A stretch of 17,886 bases of DNA from JANQRV01 sp964533785 (GTDB taxonomy: Bacteria; Bacteroidota; Bacteroidia; Chitinophagales; Saprospiraceae), in assembly GCA_964533785.1 (NCBI GenBank), contig CAZHNG010000115.1, positions 1-17,886 of the forward strand. Reading direction: 5' to 3'. Shown piece by piece: positions 1 to 7,538 of the stretch. The notes under the pieces are model-generated. The model was not told the DNA's origin and did no database searches. It was given only the letters and a program-made list of their open reading frames with translations. Both the position numbers and the translations under genes were made by a program. How positions within the stretch are numbered: position 1 is the stretch's first letter; every line of letters begins with the position of its first letter.

Positions 1-76
1 CGGGCCCTACGTGGCGGAGCAAACTAATACTTTTGAAAGACATAATATCTCCATGCACTACATGTTCTCTATGCTT
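1..76. repeat. Partial copy of a dispersed palindromic repeat, cut by the window edge
   Basis: The segment CCCTACGTGGCG-AGCAAA near position 5 and the stretch ending CATGTTCTCTATGCTT at 61-76 recur in the same order and similar spacing at 4879-4950. In that second copy CCTACGTGGCG is the right arm of a perfect hairpin. Here the arm reads CCTACGTGGCGGAG and the left arm lies outside the window. The element looks like a short non-coding mobile or palindromic repeat. I see no coding potential in it. Confidence 0.55.
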
Positions 77-77
77 G

Positions 78-104
78 CCCGCCATTACTGGCACAGTAGG
101 CGGG
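78..104. other. Hairpin upstream of the acyl-CoA reductase gene
   Basis: CCCGCC (78-83) and TACTG (86-90) pair with CAGTA (94-98) and GGCGGG (99-104), leaving a 2-nt bulge and a 3-nt loop. On the + strand only TTTC follows, but an A8 run further on would read as a U-tract from the - strand. It may be a terminator for leftward transcription or a leader structure for the gene at 188. A second small hairpin (CGGG-GATA-CCCG, about 159-170) follows. I recognise no known riboswitch in 105-187. Confidence 0.4.
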
Positions 105-187
105 TTTCAAAAAAAATAAGTTTCCCTTAACCTGACGGCTATGGGCGGTAACGGCAGGCGGGGATACCCGACCGTAAGAGATTTGGT

Positions 188-1258
188 GTGGGAATGAACT
201 GTAGGATGGAAAAGGGATCTTTAAATTTACAGATTGAAATGAACAGCAAAGAACGCATACAAGTACTAATCGAACTAGGGGAACGATTGAAAAAGCCCAG
301 CGAATACCGGGATGCGGTAATTCACCGAACGTCCTACGAAAACCAATGGTTTACTAAAGAGAACCAGCAGAGATCCATTGAGGCAATTGCCCATCATTTT
401 TTGGATCCGGAAAAATTGGGTCAATGGTTGGCGAAGTATCCAATTAAAGAGAATAGTAACGCTGTAAAGGTAGGCATCATTATGGCGGGAAATATTCCGC
501 TGGTGGGCTTCCACGATTTGTTGTGCGTTTTTGTCAGCGGACACCAGGCGATTGTCAAACTTTCCGATAAAGATCCTTATCTGTTGCCGTATTTACTGAA
601 AGAACTGAAAGACATCGATCCACGGACGGAAAGCTATTTTCAACTGGTAGCAAAACTCAAGGGTTTTGATGCGATCATTGCCACCGGCAGTAATAATTCT
701 TTTCGTTACTTCGACGCCTACTTCGGTAAGTATCCACACATTATCCGGCGGAATCGCAATGCAGTAGCTGTTTTAACGGGCGAAGAATCATCTCAGGAAT
801 TAAATGCTTTGGGAAAGGATGTTTTCCAGTATTTCGGTTTGGGCTGTCGTAATGTTTCAAAGCTGTACGTTCCCCAGTCGTATGATTTTGAACCCTTGCT
901 GGAAGCGCTGCACGAGCACCGTCAAATTATCGAACACAACAAATACAAGAATAATTTCGACTATAATTACGCGCTGCTGGTATTGAATAAGGAAAAATAT
1001 ATGGCCAACGGTTGTGTGCTTTTAATGGAAAACGAAGCGATCGCTTCCAGAATTGCTAGTTTGCATTACGAATTTTACGACAATCTGGATGTATTAAAAA
1101 CCGGACTTGAGCATCAGAAAGAGGCTATCCAGTGTATTGTCGCTAAAAACGATTTACTGCCCAACGCTATACCCTTTGGAAAGGCTCAGCAACCGGAGTT
1201 GTGGGACTATGCGGATGGTGTGGATACGATGGGGTTTTTGTTGGGGTTAAGTAAGTAA
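188..1258 (+). CDS. Acyl-CoA reductase, LuxC-like
   Basis: Resembles the LuxC-type acyl-CoA reductases that are common in Bacteroidota, an aldehyde-dehydrogenase-fold family that reduces acyl thioesters to aldehydes with NADPH. Visible features, numbered from the ATG at 239, are a nucleotide-fold stretch VGIIMAGNIPLVGFHD (78-93), a TGSNNS loop (149-154), and YFGLGCRNVSKLYVP (198-212), whose C203 is the likely thioester-forming cysteine. The longest frame opens with GTG at 188. ATGs at 194, 206 and 239 are in frame, and the one at 239 (MNSKERIQ, 339 aa) starts where family-like sequence begins, so it is the more likely start. The last codons and the stop lie inside a long hairpin shared with the convergent gene. 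Substrate and pathway are unknown; no luxD or luxE homologue is present. Confidence 0.8.
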   Translation: MGMNCRMEKGSLNLQIEMNSKERIQVLIELGERLKKPSEYRDAVIHRTSYENQWFTKENQQRSIEAIAHHFLDPEKLGQWLAKYPIKENSNAVKVGIIMAGNIPLVGFHDLLCVFVSGHQAIVKLSDKDPYLLPYLLKELKDIDPRTESYFQLVAKLKGFDAIIATGSNNSFRYFDAYFGKYPHIIRRNRNAVAVLTGEESSQELNALGKDVFQYFGLGCRNVSKLYVPQSYDFEPLLEALHEHRQIIEHNKYKNNFDYNYALLVLNKEKYMANGCVLLMENEAIASRIASLHYEFYDNLDVLKTGLEHQKEAIQCIVAKNDLLPNAIPFGKAQQPELWDYADGVDTMGFLLGLSK

Positions 1259-1289
1259 GGAGGCTACTTCAAGTAGCCTCCTTACTTAC
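1251..1289. terminator. Bidirectional hairpin shared by two convergent genes
   Basis: A perfect 19-nt inverted repeat (1251-1269 and 1271-1289) with one base at the centre; realistically a stem of about 16 bp closes a small loop. The stop codon of the acyl-CoA reductase (1256-1258) lies in the left arm and that of the serine hydrolase (1282-1284) in the right arm. The position between convergent genes fits a bidirectional terminator. The inner part, stem AAGGAGGCT with loop ACTTCAAGT, resembles two hairpins near 14950 and 15050. Confidence 0.75.
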
Positions 1290-2517
1290 CCTTACTTGTC
1301 ATACTGATCAAAGGCTGTTCATCAACAACTGCTGTATCCTGAGCAGCCCTAAAATCAAAGTACCCCTCCCAAAAATTAGGAACACATTGACCGGCGAAAG
1401 AAGTTGGAGCATTAAACAATGCGCAAATGCCGATCTTATCCTCCCGGTTGAAGGCAATTTCGCTGCGGTAGCCATTGACGTAACCACCGTGGTAGATAAT
1501 GGTATCGGCACCGCAATCTAATACACGCCAGCCCAGTCCGTAGTAAGCTTCTTCCAGGAAATTCCACCGACTGAAATAGCGGCGCTTTTGGTTGGTCTTG
1601 ATCAGAGGAGTAAAGATTTGATCCAAGGTATTTTCCGAAATGATTTCCGGCCGGTTGCCCATCAACAATTTCAGCCATTCTCCCATATCAGATATAGAAG
1701 CGTTGATGCCGCCGGCAGGAATAGCATTGTAGTATTTCTTTGTGATTTTTGATCTTTTCCACTTGTGTCTTCGGGAATTGTAAGAGTGGGGGAGTGCTAC
1801 GTTATCCTGGCTGTTGATCGCTTGGTAATTAGCCGAAGCATTCACCATATTATTGGGAGTGAAAAGTAGCTTTTGCAAAAGATCCTCGTAGCTTGTATTG
1901 GCCGCTTTGCTGGAAATATTGTGGATTAGGGCATAAGAAGCATTTTGATAGGCGTATATTTCCCCTTCTTTGGCGATCAGTTCCAGGTCTTTAAAACCAG
2001 CGGCAATTTCCTTCGGCGTTTTTCCTCTTTCGATCAAATTGGTAAAAGCGTGGTAAGGTAGGCCTGTAGTATGCGACAACAAGTGCTGGATGGTCACTCT
2101 GCCAGTTTGTGCTGCCGATTTAAGCCGAAAATAAGGCAAGTGTTCAATAACCTGGTCGTCGAATGACAGGGTGCCCTTTTCCGTGAGGATGCCAGTTAAA
2201 ACCGAAGCAAAACCCTTCGAAAGGGAACCTACCCGGAAAACCGTATTGACATCAATAGAATCCTTACTCCTGATCTTTTTCAAACCATAACCATTCATTA
2301 CCAATACATTGGTATCCTGGACAATGACCAGGGCACCACCAGGGATGCCATTTTCGATAATTTGTCTTTGGAAATAATCCGCATACCGTTCGGCAAATTT
2401 TTGAATGGGCGGCTTCTCTTTTGGAATGATCTCTTCTTCAATTGTGGCGGATAAGCTCACAAAGGTGGATCCGCCAATGACCATTAGTACGAATAGGGTA
2501 ATTAGGTAAAGTCTCAT
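1282..2517 (-). CDS. Exported serine hydrolase, beta-lactamase class C / penicillin-binding protein fold
   Basis: A 411-aa member of the class C beta-lactamase-like serine hydrolase family (Pfam Beta-lactamase). The N-terminus carries a hydrophobic signal segment (about residues 3-23), so export is likely. The three catalytic motifs are visible: S98-L-S-K101 (SxxK, nucleophile and general base), Y190-Q-N192 (YxN) and H343-G-G345, the HxG variant of the usual KTG. Family members act as D,D-peptidases, esterases or amidases; HxG instead of KTG is frequent in the esterase and peptidase branches, so antibiotic resistance should not be inferred. The gene is monocistronic: it diverges from gldC and converges with the reductase across the hairpin at 1251-1289. 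The substrate cannot be told from the sequence. Confidence 0.85.
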   Translation of the reverse strand: MRLYLITLFVLMVIGGSTFVSLSATIEEEIIPKEKPPIQKFAERYADYFQRQIIENGIPGGALVIVQDTNVLVMNGYGLKKIRSKDSIDVNTVFRVGSLSKGFASVLTGILTEKGTLSFDDQVIEHLPYFRLKSAAQTGRVTIQHLLSHTTGLPYHAFTNLIERGKTPKEIAAGFKDLELIAKEGEIYAYQNASYALIHNISSKAANTSYEDLLQKLLFTPNNMVNASANYQAINSQDNVALPHSYNSRRHKWKRSKITKKYYNAIPAGGINASISDMGEWLKLLMGNRPEIISENTLDQIFTPLIKTNQKRRYFSRWNFLEEAYYGLGWRVLDCGADTIIYHGGYVNGYRSEIAFNREDKIGICALFNAPTSFAGQCVPNFWEGYFDFRAAQDTAVVDEQPLISMTSKGK

Positions 2518-2644
2518 CTATCCCGCAAATTGTTTGGTGTCGCTATGTGAAAATCGATTCTAAATAGTTACTTTAACGCAAAGAATAACGAATGGTTGGC
2601 CTTTGTGGTATTTTTAACGACCAGATCTATAAATCCAATTTAAA

Positions 2645-2983
2645 ATGCAAAGCAAAAAGATAGATATAGCTGTCACTTTGGACAAAGAAAATGTGCCGGA
2701 AAAAATTGAATGGAAGGCTGAGGATCAATCGAATGATATGCCTCAGGAATGTAAAGCCATGCTGCTTTCTTTTTTCGACCGTGAAAACCGGGATACGCTA
2801 AAGATCGATCTGTGGACTAAAGAAATGCGCGTTGACGAAATGGACCGCTTTTTTTACCAAACCCTCCGGGCAATGGCGGATACGTATTTTAAAGCCACCA
2901 ATAATGCGGCTTTGGCGACCGATATGCAACGGTTTGTGCAGTACTTTGGGGAAAAGACGGAGATATTGCCTAAGAGTGAGTAG
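2645..2983 (+). CDS. gldC: Gliding motility protein GldC
   Basis: A 112-aa protein that I recognise as GldC, a small soluble protein of the Bacteroidota gliding/type IX secretion gene set. Typical stretches are the VTLDKENVPEKIEWKAED start (about residues 10-27), TLKIDLWTKEMRVDEMDRFF (about 51-70) and TLRAMADTYFKAT (about 73-85). There is no signal peptide or membrane segment. In Flavobacterium johnsoniae gldC follows gldB and supports gliding; no gldB is seen here. The gene diverges from the serine hydrolase and lies 27 bp upstream of the gamma-glutamyltranspeptidase gene, so the two may share a transcript. The ATG at 2645 is a natural start and agrees with the length usual for the family. 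Confidence 0.85.
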   Translation: MQSKKIDIAVTLDKENVPEKIEWKAEDQSNDMPQECKAMLLSFFDRENRDTLKIDLWTKEMRVDEMDRFFYQTLRAMADTYFKATNNAALATDMQRFVQYFGEKTEILPKSE

Positions 2984-3010
2984 TTTTCAGCCCTTACAAA
3001 AGACTTAATA

Positions 3011-4726
3011 ATGAGAAAACTAACCATCTTTTTCGTTTTATTGATTATGAGCTTAAATTCAAAGGCCCAGGATCGCCTCACCGGTAAGACCTTCACGACT
3101 CGTTCTGAGATCCTTGCCCGCAATGGGATGGCCGCTACGAGCCAGCCACTGGCAACTCAGGCTGCATTGGATATTTTAAAAAAGGGGGGTAGTGCAATGG
3201 ATGCTGCCATAGCTGCTAATGCGGTGTTGGGTTTAGTAGAACCAGCCAGTTGTGGTATTGGCGGTGATATTTTCGNNNNNNNNNNTTTCGCCATCGTCTG
3301 GGATGCTAAGACCGAAAAGCTATATGGGTTCAACGGTAGTGGCCGCTCGCCAAAACAACTAAACCGGGCGTATTTTGTAGAACGCGAGATGAATTACATC
3401 CCTTTCCGCGGCCCCCTTCCAGTATCGGTACCCGGCTGTGTGGACGGCTGGTTTGAAATGCACCAAAAGTTCGGTAAGCTGAGTATGGAGGAGATCCTTC
3501 AGCCGGCCATTGATTACGGAAGAGAGGGATTTCCGGTTTCTGAAGTGATCGCTTACGAGATGGCAACCAATTATCAGAACAAACAAGACCTTCCTGGTTT
3601 TCGCGAAACCTACATGCCGAATGGCAAAACCACTCCGCAAAAAGGAACGATTTTTAAGAATCCTGATCTGTCTAATACGTACGAAAAAATAGCCAAGGGT
3701 GGGAGAGATGCCTTTTACAAAGGCGATATCGCGCGTACGATCGATGCCTACATGAAAAAACACGGTGGCTTCTTATCCTACGAAGATTTGGCGGCGCATA
3801 CCTCAAATTGGGTAGAACCTATCAGCACCAACTACCGTGGCTACGATGTTTGGGAACTGCCGCCTAATGGACAAGGAACCGCCGCTTTACAAATGCTGAA
3901 TATCCTGGAAGGCTATGACATAAAGGCCATGGGTTTTGGCAGTGCTGAATATTTGCACGTCCTTACCGAAGCCAAAAAACTGGCCTACGAAGACCGGGCT
4001 AAATTTTATGCCGATCCGGCATTCAATGAAATTCCTATAAAAGGACTGATATCTAAGGAGTACGCTAAAAAACGTAGAGCACTGATCGACCCTGAACGTG
4101 CTGCCAGAACCTATCCTTCGGGCGACCTGGAAATCGAATCCGGCAATACCACCTACCTGACCGTAGCCGATAAAGACGGCAATATGGTCTCTTTGATCCA
4201 GAGTATCTACGCCGAATTTGCCTCCGGAATGGTACCAGATGGGCTAGGTTTCGTTTTGCAAAACCGCGGACAAATGTTCAATGTTCAGGATCCGGATCAT
4301 ATGAATGCGTTAGAGCCCGGCAAGAGGCCTTTCCACACCATCATTCCGGCTTTTATCACCAAGGATGGAAAACCGTGGGTAAGTTTCGGTCTGATGGGAG
4401 GTGCCATTCAGCCGCAAGGTCATGCTCAGATCGTCGTGAATCTGATCGATTTCGGTATGAACCTGCAAGAGGCGGGAGATGCGCCGCGTATGCGTCACCG
4501 GGGCTCTTCACAACCCACCGGTTCCCGTATGACCGATGGCGGTACGCTGAATCTGGAATCCGGCTTCGACTATGAGCAGATCCGGCAACTCAAGAAGAAA
4601 GGGCACGATGTTTCCTTTGCGGTGGGCATTTACGGTGGGTACCAAGCCATTATGGTGGATCTGGCGAACCGGGTTTATTACGGCGCTTCCGAGTCTAGAA
4701 AAGATGGACAGGCAGCGGGGTATTGA
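3011..4726 (+). CDS. ggt: Gamma-glutamyltranspeptidase family protein, interrupted by an assembly gap
   Basis: An exported N-terminal-nucleophile hydrolase of the gamma-glutamyltransferase family, which cleaves gamma-glutamyl bonds of glutathione and related compounds after self-processing into two chains. Seen: a signal peptide ending near residue 19-20 (LNSKAQ), the large-subunit core (AMDAAIAANAVLGLVEP, about 62-78; GFNGSGRSP), the processing site N379/T380-T-Y with T380 as predicted nucleophile, and small-subunit motifs GLMGGAIQPQGH and DAPRMRH. Length (571 codons as given) fits the family. The 10-N run falls in the conserved G-I-G-G-D segment; joining the flanks through their 5-nt overlap gives GGDIFAIVWD in frame, about 566 aa. 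Start is the ATG at 3011. The relatives it most resembles often act on substrates other than glutathione, so exact specificity is open. Confidence 0.9.
   Translation: MRKLTIFFVLLIMSLNSKAQDRLTGKTFTTRSEILARNGMAATSQPLATQAALDILKKGGSAMDAAIAANAVLGLVEPASCGIGGDIFXXXXFAIVWDAKTEKLYGFNGSGRSPKQLNRAYFVEREMNYIPFRGPLPVSVPGCVDGWFEMHQKFGKLSMEEILQPAIDYGREGFPVSEVIAYEMATNYQNKQDLPGFRETYMPNGKTTPQKGTIFKNPDLSNTYEKIAKGGRDAFYKGDIARTIDAYMKKHGGFLSYEDLAAHTSNWVEPISTNYRGYDVWELPPNGQGTAALQMLNILEGYDIKAMGFGSAEYLHVLTEAKKLAYEDRAKFYADPAFNEIPIKGLISKEYAKKRRALIDPERAARTYPSGDLEIESGNTTYLTVADKDGNMVSLIQSIYAEFASGMVPDGLGFVLQNRGQMFNVQDPDHMNALEPGKRPFHTIIPAFITKDGKPWVSFGLMGGAIQPQGHAQIVVNLIDFGMNLQEAGDAPRMRHRGSSQPTGSRMTDGGTLNLESGFDYEQIRQLKKKGHDVSFAVGIYGGYQAIMVDLANRVYYGASESRKDGQAAGY
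3276..3285. other. 10-N assembly gap, probably spurious
   Basis: Ten Ns interrupt the gamma-glutamyltranspeptidase gene. The left flank ends ATTTTCG and the right flank begins TTTCGCC, so the two contig ends share TTTCG. Collapsing that overlap restores GAT ATT TTC GCC ATC, giving the conserved family sequence GDIFAIV with no missing residues. The gap is therefore most likely a scaffolding placeholder, not missing DNA. Confidence 0.85.
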
Positions 4727-4753
4727 TCGAGGTTCCTTTGATCACTAATTTTT
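4724..4753 (+). terminator. Weak terminator candidate after the transpeptidase gene
   Basis: TGATC (4724-4728, including the stop codon) pairs with GATCA (4740-4744), with AGG/CCT pairing possible inside, followed by a T-rich run near 4749-4753. The stem is short and imperfect, so this is a tentative call. Confidence 0.3.
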
Positions 4754-4757
4754 ATTG

Positions 4758-4950
4758 AACCACGGAGAACAGAGAGAACATGGAGCTCATGGAGTTTTTT
4801 GATTAATTGAAACTCCCATGTGTAAGTAATGATGAAGGCTTACATGATTGAGAATTAGTTTACTCCGCCACGTAGGACCCTACGTGGCGAAGCAAATTAT
4901 ACCTCAAAAAGAAAGAAAAACATCTCTATGGCTGCATGTTCTCCATGGTT
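4758..4950. repeat. Palindromic MITE-like intergenic element
   Basis: About 193 bp bounded by inverted ends AACCACGGAGAACA (4758-4771) and TGTTCTCCATGGTT (4937-4950), 13 of 14 bases complementary. Inside lies a perfect hairpin, CGCCACGTAGG (4866-4876) with CCTACGTGGCG (4879-4889), and a smaller one, TGTAAG/CTTACA, near 4820-4845. It has no coding potential. Its right part recurs at 1-76. Intergenic sequences starting with an ACCACGGAG-type motif are, from general knowledge, common in many bacterial genomes. It fills most of the gap between the transpeptidase gene and ffs. Confidence 0.6.
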
Positions 4951-4998
4951 AAGTAGAAATTTTGAAAGACGAAGTCTCGAAAAATCCTCCCCCACCTA

Positions 4999-5029
4999 TT
5001 TGCCATTTCCAACAAAACACTTACTTTTG
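4999..5029 (+). promoter_or_regulatory. Bacteroidota-type promoter of ffs
   Basis: TTTG (4999-5002) and TACTTTTG (5022-5029) are separated by 19 bp. This matches the Bacteroidota housekeeping consensus (TTTG at -33, TAnnTTTG at -7). The expected start, about 5-8 bp downstream, coincides with the 5' end of the SRP RNA. Confidence 0.8.
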
Positions 5030-5034
5030 CGTCC

Positions 5035-5130
5035 TGGCGAGCGGCACACGACCAGCTCCCTCTGAACTCCCCCAGGGCGGAAACGCAGCAAGGGTAGGTG
5101 GTCGTAGCGGTGCGATGTGCTTGCTTGCCT
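5035..5130 (+). ncRNA. ffs: Signal recognition particle RNA (small bacterial 4.5S type)
   Basis: The RNA of the signal recognition particle; it binds the Ffh M domain and directs ribosomes making membrane proteins to FtsY. The diagnostic apical domain is at about 5067-5095: CCCCCAGG, then GCG-GAAA-CGC (5077-5086) as stem and tetraloop, then AGCAAGGG. Outer helices are visible: GGCGAGC (5036-5042) with GCTTGCC (5123-5129), and ACGACCA with TGGTCGT. Length near 96 nt is normal for a small SRP RNA. A promoter precedes it and a T-rich run follows. The protein partner gene, ffh, is in the same window about 8.3 kb away. Exact ends are approximate. Confidence 0.9.
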
Positions 5131-5138
5131 TCTTTTTT
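5130..5138 (+). terminator. U-tract terminator of ffs
   Basis: The closing helix of the SRP RNA runs directly into TTCTTTTTT, so the RNA's own terminal stem plus this U-tract can serve as an intrinsic terminator. It abuts the stop codon of the convergent pseudouridine synthase gene at 5137. Confidence 0.65.
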
Positions 5139-5859
5139 ATACATCCCATTTTCTTAGTTGATTAATCATCGCTCGCAGATCCTTAGGCACTTCGGCTTGA
5201 ATAGTCATCTCCTCACCAGTAGTAGGGTGCTGCAACGTCAAAGAATGGGCGTGTAAGCTAAGCCGGCTGACCAGCGGTCGTTCTTCCTGATCTTTTCCCA
5301 GGTTATATCTTCTTCCTTTGATCTCTGACAGAAAAAAAGCTTCTCTTTTACCGTAAAGTGGGTCAATGGCTAGTGGATGGCCGATAAAGGCGAAGTGAAC
5401 CCTGATCTGGTGTGTCCTCCCGGTTAAAATATTGGCTTGGACCAGAGAGAAATGTTTGAAGGATTCCAAGAGCTGGTATTCGGTGATCGCTGCTTTTCCC
5501 TTTTTGGAAACCACCATTTTTCCAGGTTTACTTAGATGTTTGGCGATCGGTTGATCGATCCTATCACTCTCTTTATGGATCCTGCCTTCCACAATGGCCA
5601 GGTATTGTTTGCGGGTGCTCCGTTTTTCGAACTGCAAGGACAAGGAACGGTGGGCTTCCTCCGTTTTGGCAAAACAAATCACCCCGCTGGTATCCTTATC
5701 TAACCGGTGAACGGTAAATATTTCTCCAAACTTTTGCTTCAGCAAGTCCTTTAAATTGATCTTTTCCGGCGCAAAGCGGTCGGGAATGGTCAAAAGGCCT
5801 GCCGGTTTGTCAATGAAGATCAGGTCATCGTCCTGGTAAAGGATATCCAGTTTGGTCAT
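5137..5859 (-). CDS. RluA-family pseudouridine synthase
   Basis: A 240-aa RNA pseudouridine synthase of the RluA/RsuA superfamily, which isomerises uridine in rRNA or tRNA. The catalytic motif HRLDKDTSG is at residues 51-59 with D54 as the catalytic aspartate. Other family blocks are IDKPAGLLTIP (16-26), RKQYLAIVEGRI, and GRTHQIRVHFAFIGHPLAIDPLYG. There is no N-terminal S4 domain, so it is the single-domain type. Which RNA position it modifies cannot be told. The start ATG lies 3 bp after the stop of the PD40-OmpA gene, so the two are almost certainly cotranscribed. It converges with ffs. Confidence 0.88.
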   Translation of the reverse strand: MTKLDILYQDDDLIFIDKPAGLLTIPDRFAPEKINLKDLLKQKFGEIFTVHRLDKDTSGVICFAKTEEAHRSLSLQFEKRSTRKQYLAIVEGRIHKESDRIDQPIAKHLSKPGKMVVSKKGKAAITEYQLLESFKHFSLVQANILTGRTHQIRVHFAFIGHPLAIDPLYGKREAFFLSEIKGRRYNLGKDQEERPLVSRLSLHAHSLTLQHPTTGEEMTIQAEVPKDLRAMINQLRKWDV

Positions 5860-5862
5860 TAT

Positions 5863-7500
5863 TTATTTCGTTTTGAGCACTTTCAATTCTACCCGCTGGT
5901 TGCGTTCTCTGCCGTATTTGGTACGGTTGGAAAATATGGGTTGGCGTTTGCCGTAGCCTTTGTATTGGAGTTGACCGGAAGGAACCTTTTTAGCTACCAG
6001 GTATTCAAAAACGGCTTTAGCCCGAGCTTCGGACAGGCGGTCGCAATAATCGTCCGGAGGAATTCCATTCGTATGCCCACCAATTTCTACGACCAGGTTG
6101 GGTCTGCTGATCAATACTTCTGCAATGGCATCTAAGGCTGGATAGGAAGCCTGCTCTATTTCCGTAGAATCGGCCTGAAAGAAGAGCTTGTCCACCACAA
6201 TAGTCCGGCCTTCGGCAATATTTGATTCTTCCAATGCTTTAACGGCTTCCGTGTTCTGAAAGATGACTTCTAACTCCAGTGGACTTTTTGAATCGGCTTT
6301 AATTTCAAATTCTACGCCCTTTTCTCTTCCATCTTTCAATTTTACAACATTGGAATAGCGACCCTCTTTCCAGGGTAAGGTAAAGGTATATTCGCCGGAG
6401 TTCCTGTTATTTTCAGTTTTTTCGATCGGGCTTGTTGCTGATAATTGCTTGAGTTGGATATCCGCTTCCAAAGCATTGTTTTCCTGGTCTTTAACAATAC
6501 CATTAACGATGAATTGCCGTTCGGGCCGCACTTCTTCTTTCATTACAAACTCATAAATATCTCCGTTTCGTACCATATAGCCGTGGTCACCGGCAGCATT
6601 TACGATCAATCCGTAATCATCGGCTTTGGTATTATAGGGCGGCCCGATGTTTTTGATCGATCCGCATTGGTTATCATCTATTAATTCGGTTTTGTAAATA
6701 TCGTAGCCACCCTGACCTCCGCTGCGGTCGGAGGCAAAATAGAGGGTCTTATTATCAGCGGCGATGAAGACCGCTATTTCATTATTGTTCGTGCTGATGG
6801 GCATTAATTTCGGATAACTCCATTCATCCTTGTCGTTTTTCCGGCTGATGAATAAGTCGAAGACGGGGTTACCGCGTTTATAGTTGGTTAGTGCTACGAT
6901 GAAGATCCTGCCGTTTGGGGAAACCGCCATACCGTCGGTACCGAAAAAGGTAGTAGTACCCCTCAAATTAAATCCGCCGCCGTAACTATTTCCTCCCCTT
7001 TGCCATTCCCGCAAGCGTTTTTCGTATATCCGGTAGTGTTGGACGAAGAATTCACTGATCTTCCCGCCCAGGCCAACAGGATTTGTCCATTTTTTACCGT
7101 CTAATCTGGCCTGGTAATAGGGGCCGCCGGATTTTATCCAATCGTCTCGCCAACTTTGGAAAACAACGTATTGACCATTTTTGACGATATTGGGTTCGTC
7201 TTCCTCCAGGTGGGTGTTGATGGGATAATTTAAGGGTTCCGGCGCTTCCCATACGCCATTTCTCTTGGTGCTCACCCATATATCGGCTTCGAAATCATCA
7301 AAAAAAATGTCCAGAAAGTCGTTCTTTTCCGGCCATTTCAATCCCCCCCTTTCCGACATGAAATAAAGGTGCTTTCCATTGGGCGAAATGGCTAAATTGG
7401 TTTCTCGGGCCGGAGAATTGACCGCATCTAAGGCTTTAAATTGTTGACAAAAAGAGAAGAAAGGTAATATTAAGGCGAATAGGCAAAACCGCAATCCCAT
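5863..7500 (-). CDS. PD40 beta-propeller / OmpA-domain envelope protein
   Basis: A cell-envelope protein of 545 aa if it starts at the ATG at 7500. The frame is open up to 7569, but the ATG at 7500 opens a clean signal peptide (MGLRFCLFALILPFFSFC) and avoids overlap with the gene upstream. After it come PD40/WD40-like propeller blades (SPNGKHLYFMSERGG, SPNGRIFIVALT, KTLYFASDRSGGQGGYDIYK), a beta-sandwich-like carboxypeptidase-regulatory stretch, and a C-terminal OmpA-like peptidoglycan-binding domain (about residues 432-545: FFQADSTEIE, GGHTNG, LSEARAKAVFEYL, GRERNQRVEL). Such proteins are common in Bacteroidota outer membranes. It lies 38 bp after the ketosynthase gene and 3 bp before the pseudouridine synthase. 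A part in export or anchoring linked to the pathway upstream is only a guess. Confidence 0.85.
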   Translation of the reverse strand: MGLRFCLFALILPFFSFCQQFKALDAVNSPARETNLAISPNGKHLYFMSERGGLKWPEKNDFLDIFFDDFEADIWVSTKRNGVWEAPEPLNYPINTHLEEDEPNIVKNGQYVVFQSWRDDWIKSGGPYYQARLDGKKWTNPVGLGGKISEFFVQHYRIYEKRLREWQRGGNSYGGGFNLRGTTTFFGTDGMAVSPNGRIFIVALTNYKRGNPVFDLFISRKNDKDEWSYPKLMPISTNNNEIAVFIAADNKTLYFASDRSGGQGGYDIYKTELIDDNQCGSIKNIGPPYNTKADDYGLIVNAAGDHGYMVRNGDIYEFVMKEEVRPERQFIVNGIVKDQENNALEADIQLKQLSATSPIEKTENNRNSGEYTFTLPWKEGRYSNVVKLKDGREKGVEFEIKADSKSPLELEVIFQNTEAVKALEESNIAEGRTIVVDKLFFQADSTEIEQASYPALDAIAEVLISRPNLVVEIGGHTNGIPPDDYCDRLSEARAKAVFEYLVAKKVPSGQLQYKGYGKRQPIFSNRTKYGRERNQRVELKVLKTK

Positions 7501-7538
7501 AATTCCACGAATGATTTTTTTCAAAGATAAGGGAAATT

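Noticed and set aside
105..187. Riboswitch in the leader of the acyl-CoA reductase gene
   Set aside because: G-rich hairpins are present, but no conserved core of a known riboswitch class could be matched by eye.
188..1258. Bioluminescence (lux) operon
   Set aside because: The gene is LuxC-like, but no luxA, luxB, luxD or luxE homologue is nearby, and such reductases are common in non-luminous Bacteroidota.
1282..2517. Antibiotic-resistance beta-lactamase
   Set aside because: The fold and SxxK/YxN motifs fit, but the third motif is HGG and the family is mostly peptidases and esterases; nothing points to resistance.
3359..3763. A 134-codon frame antisense to the transpeptidase gene
   Set aside because: Shadow of a well-conserved enzyme on the other strand, with no start signal or family resemblance.
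4926..5165. Open frames on both strands across the SRP RNA gene
   Set aside because: They overlap a clear non-coding RNA, its promoter and a repeat, and their translations resemble no protein.
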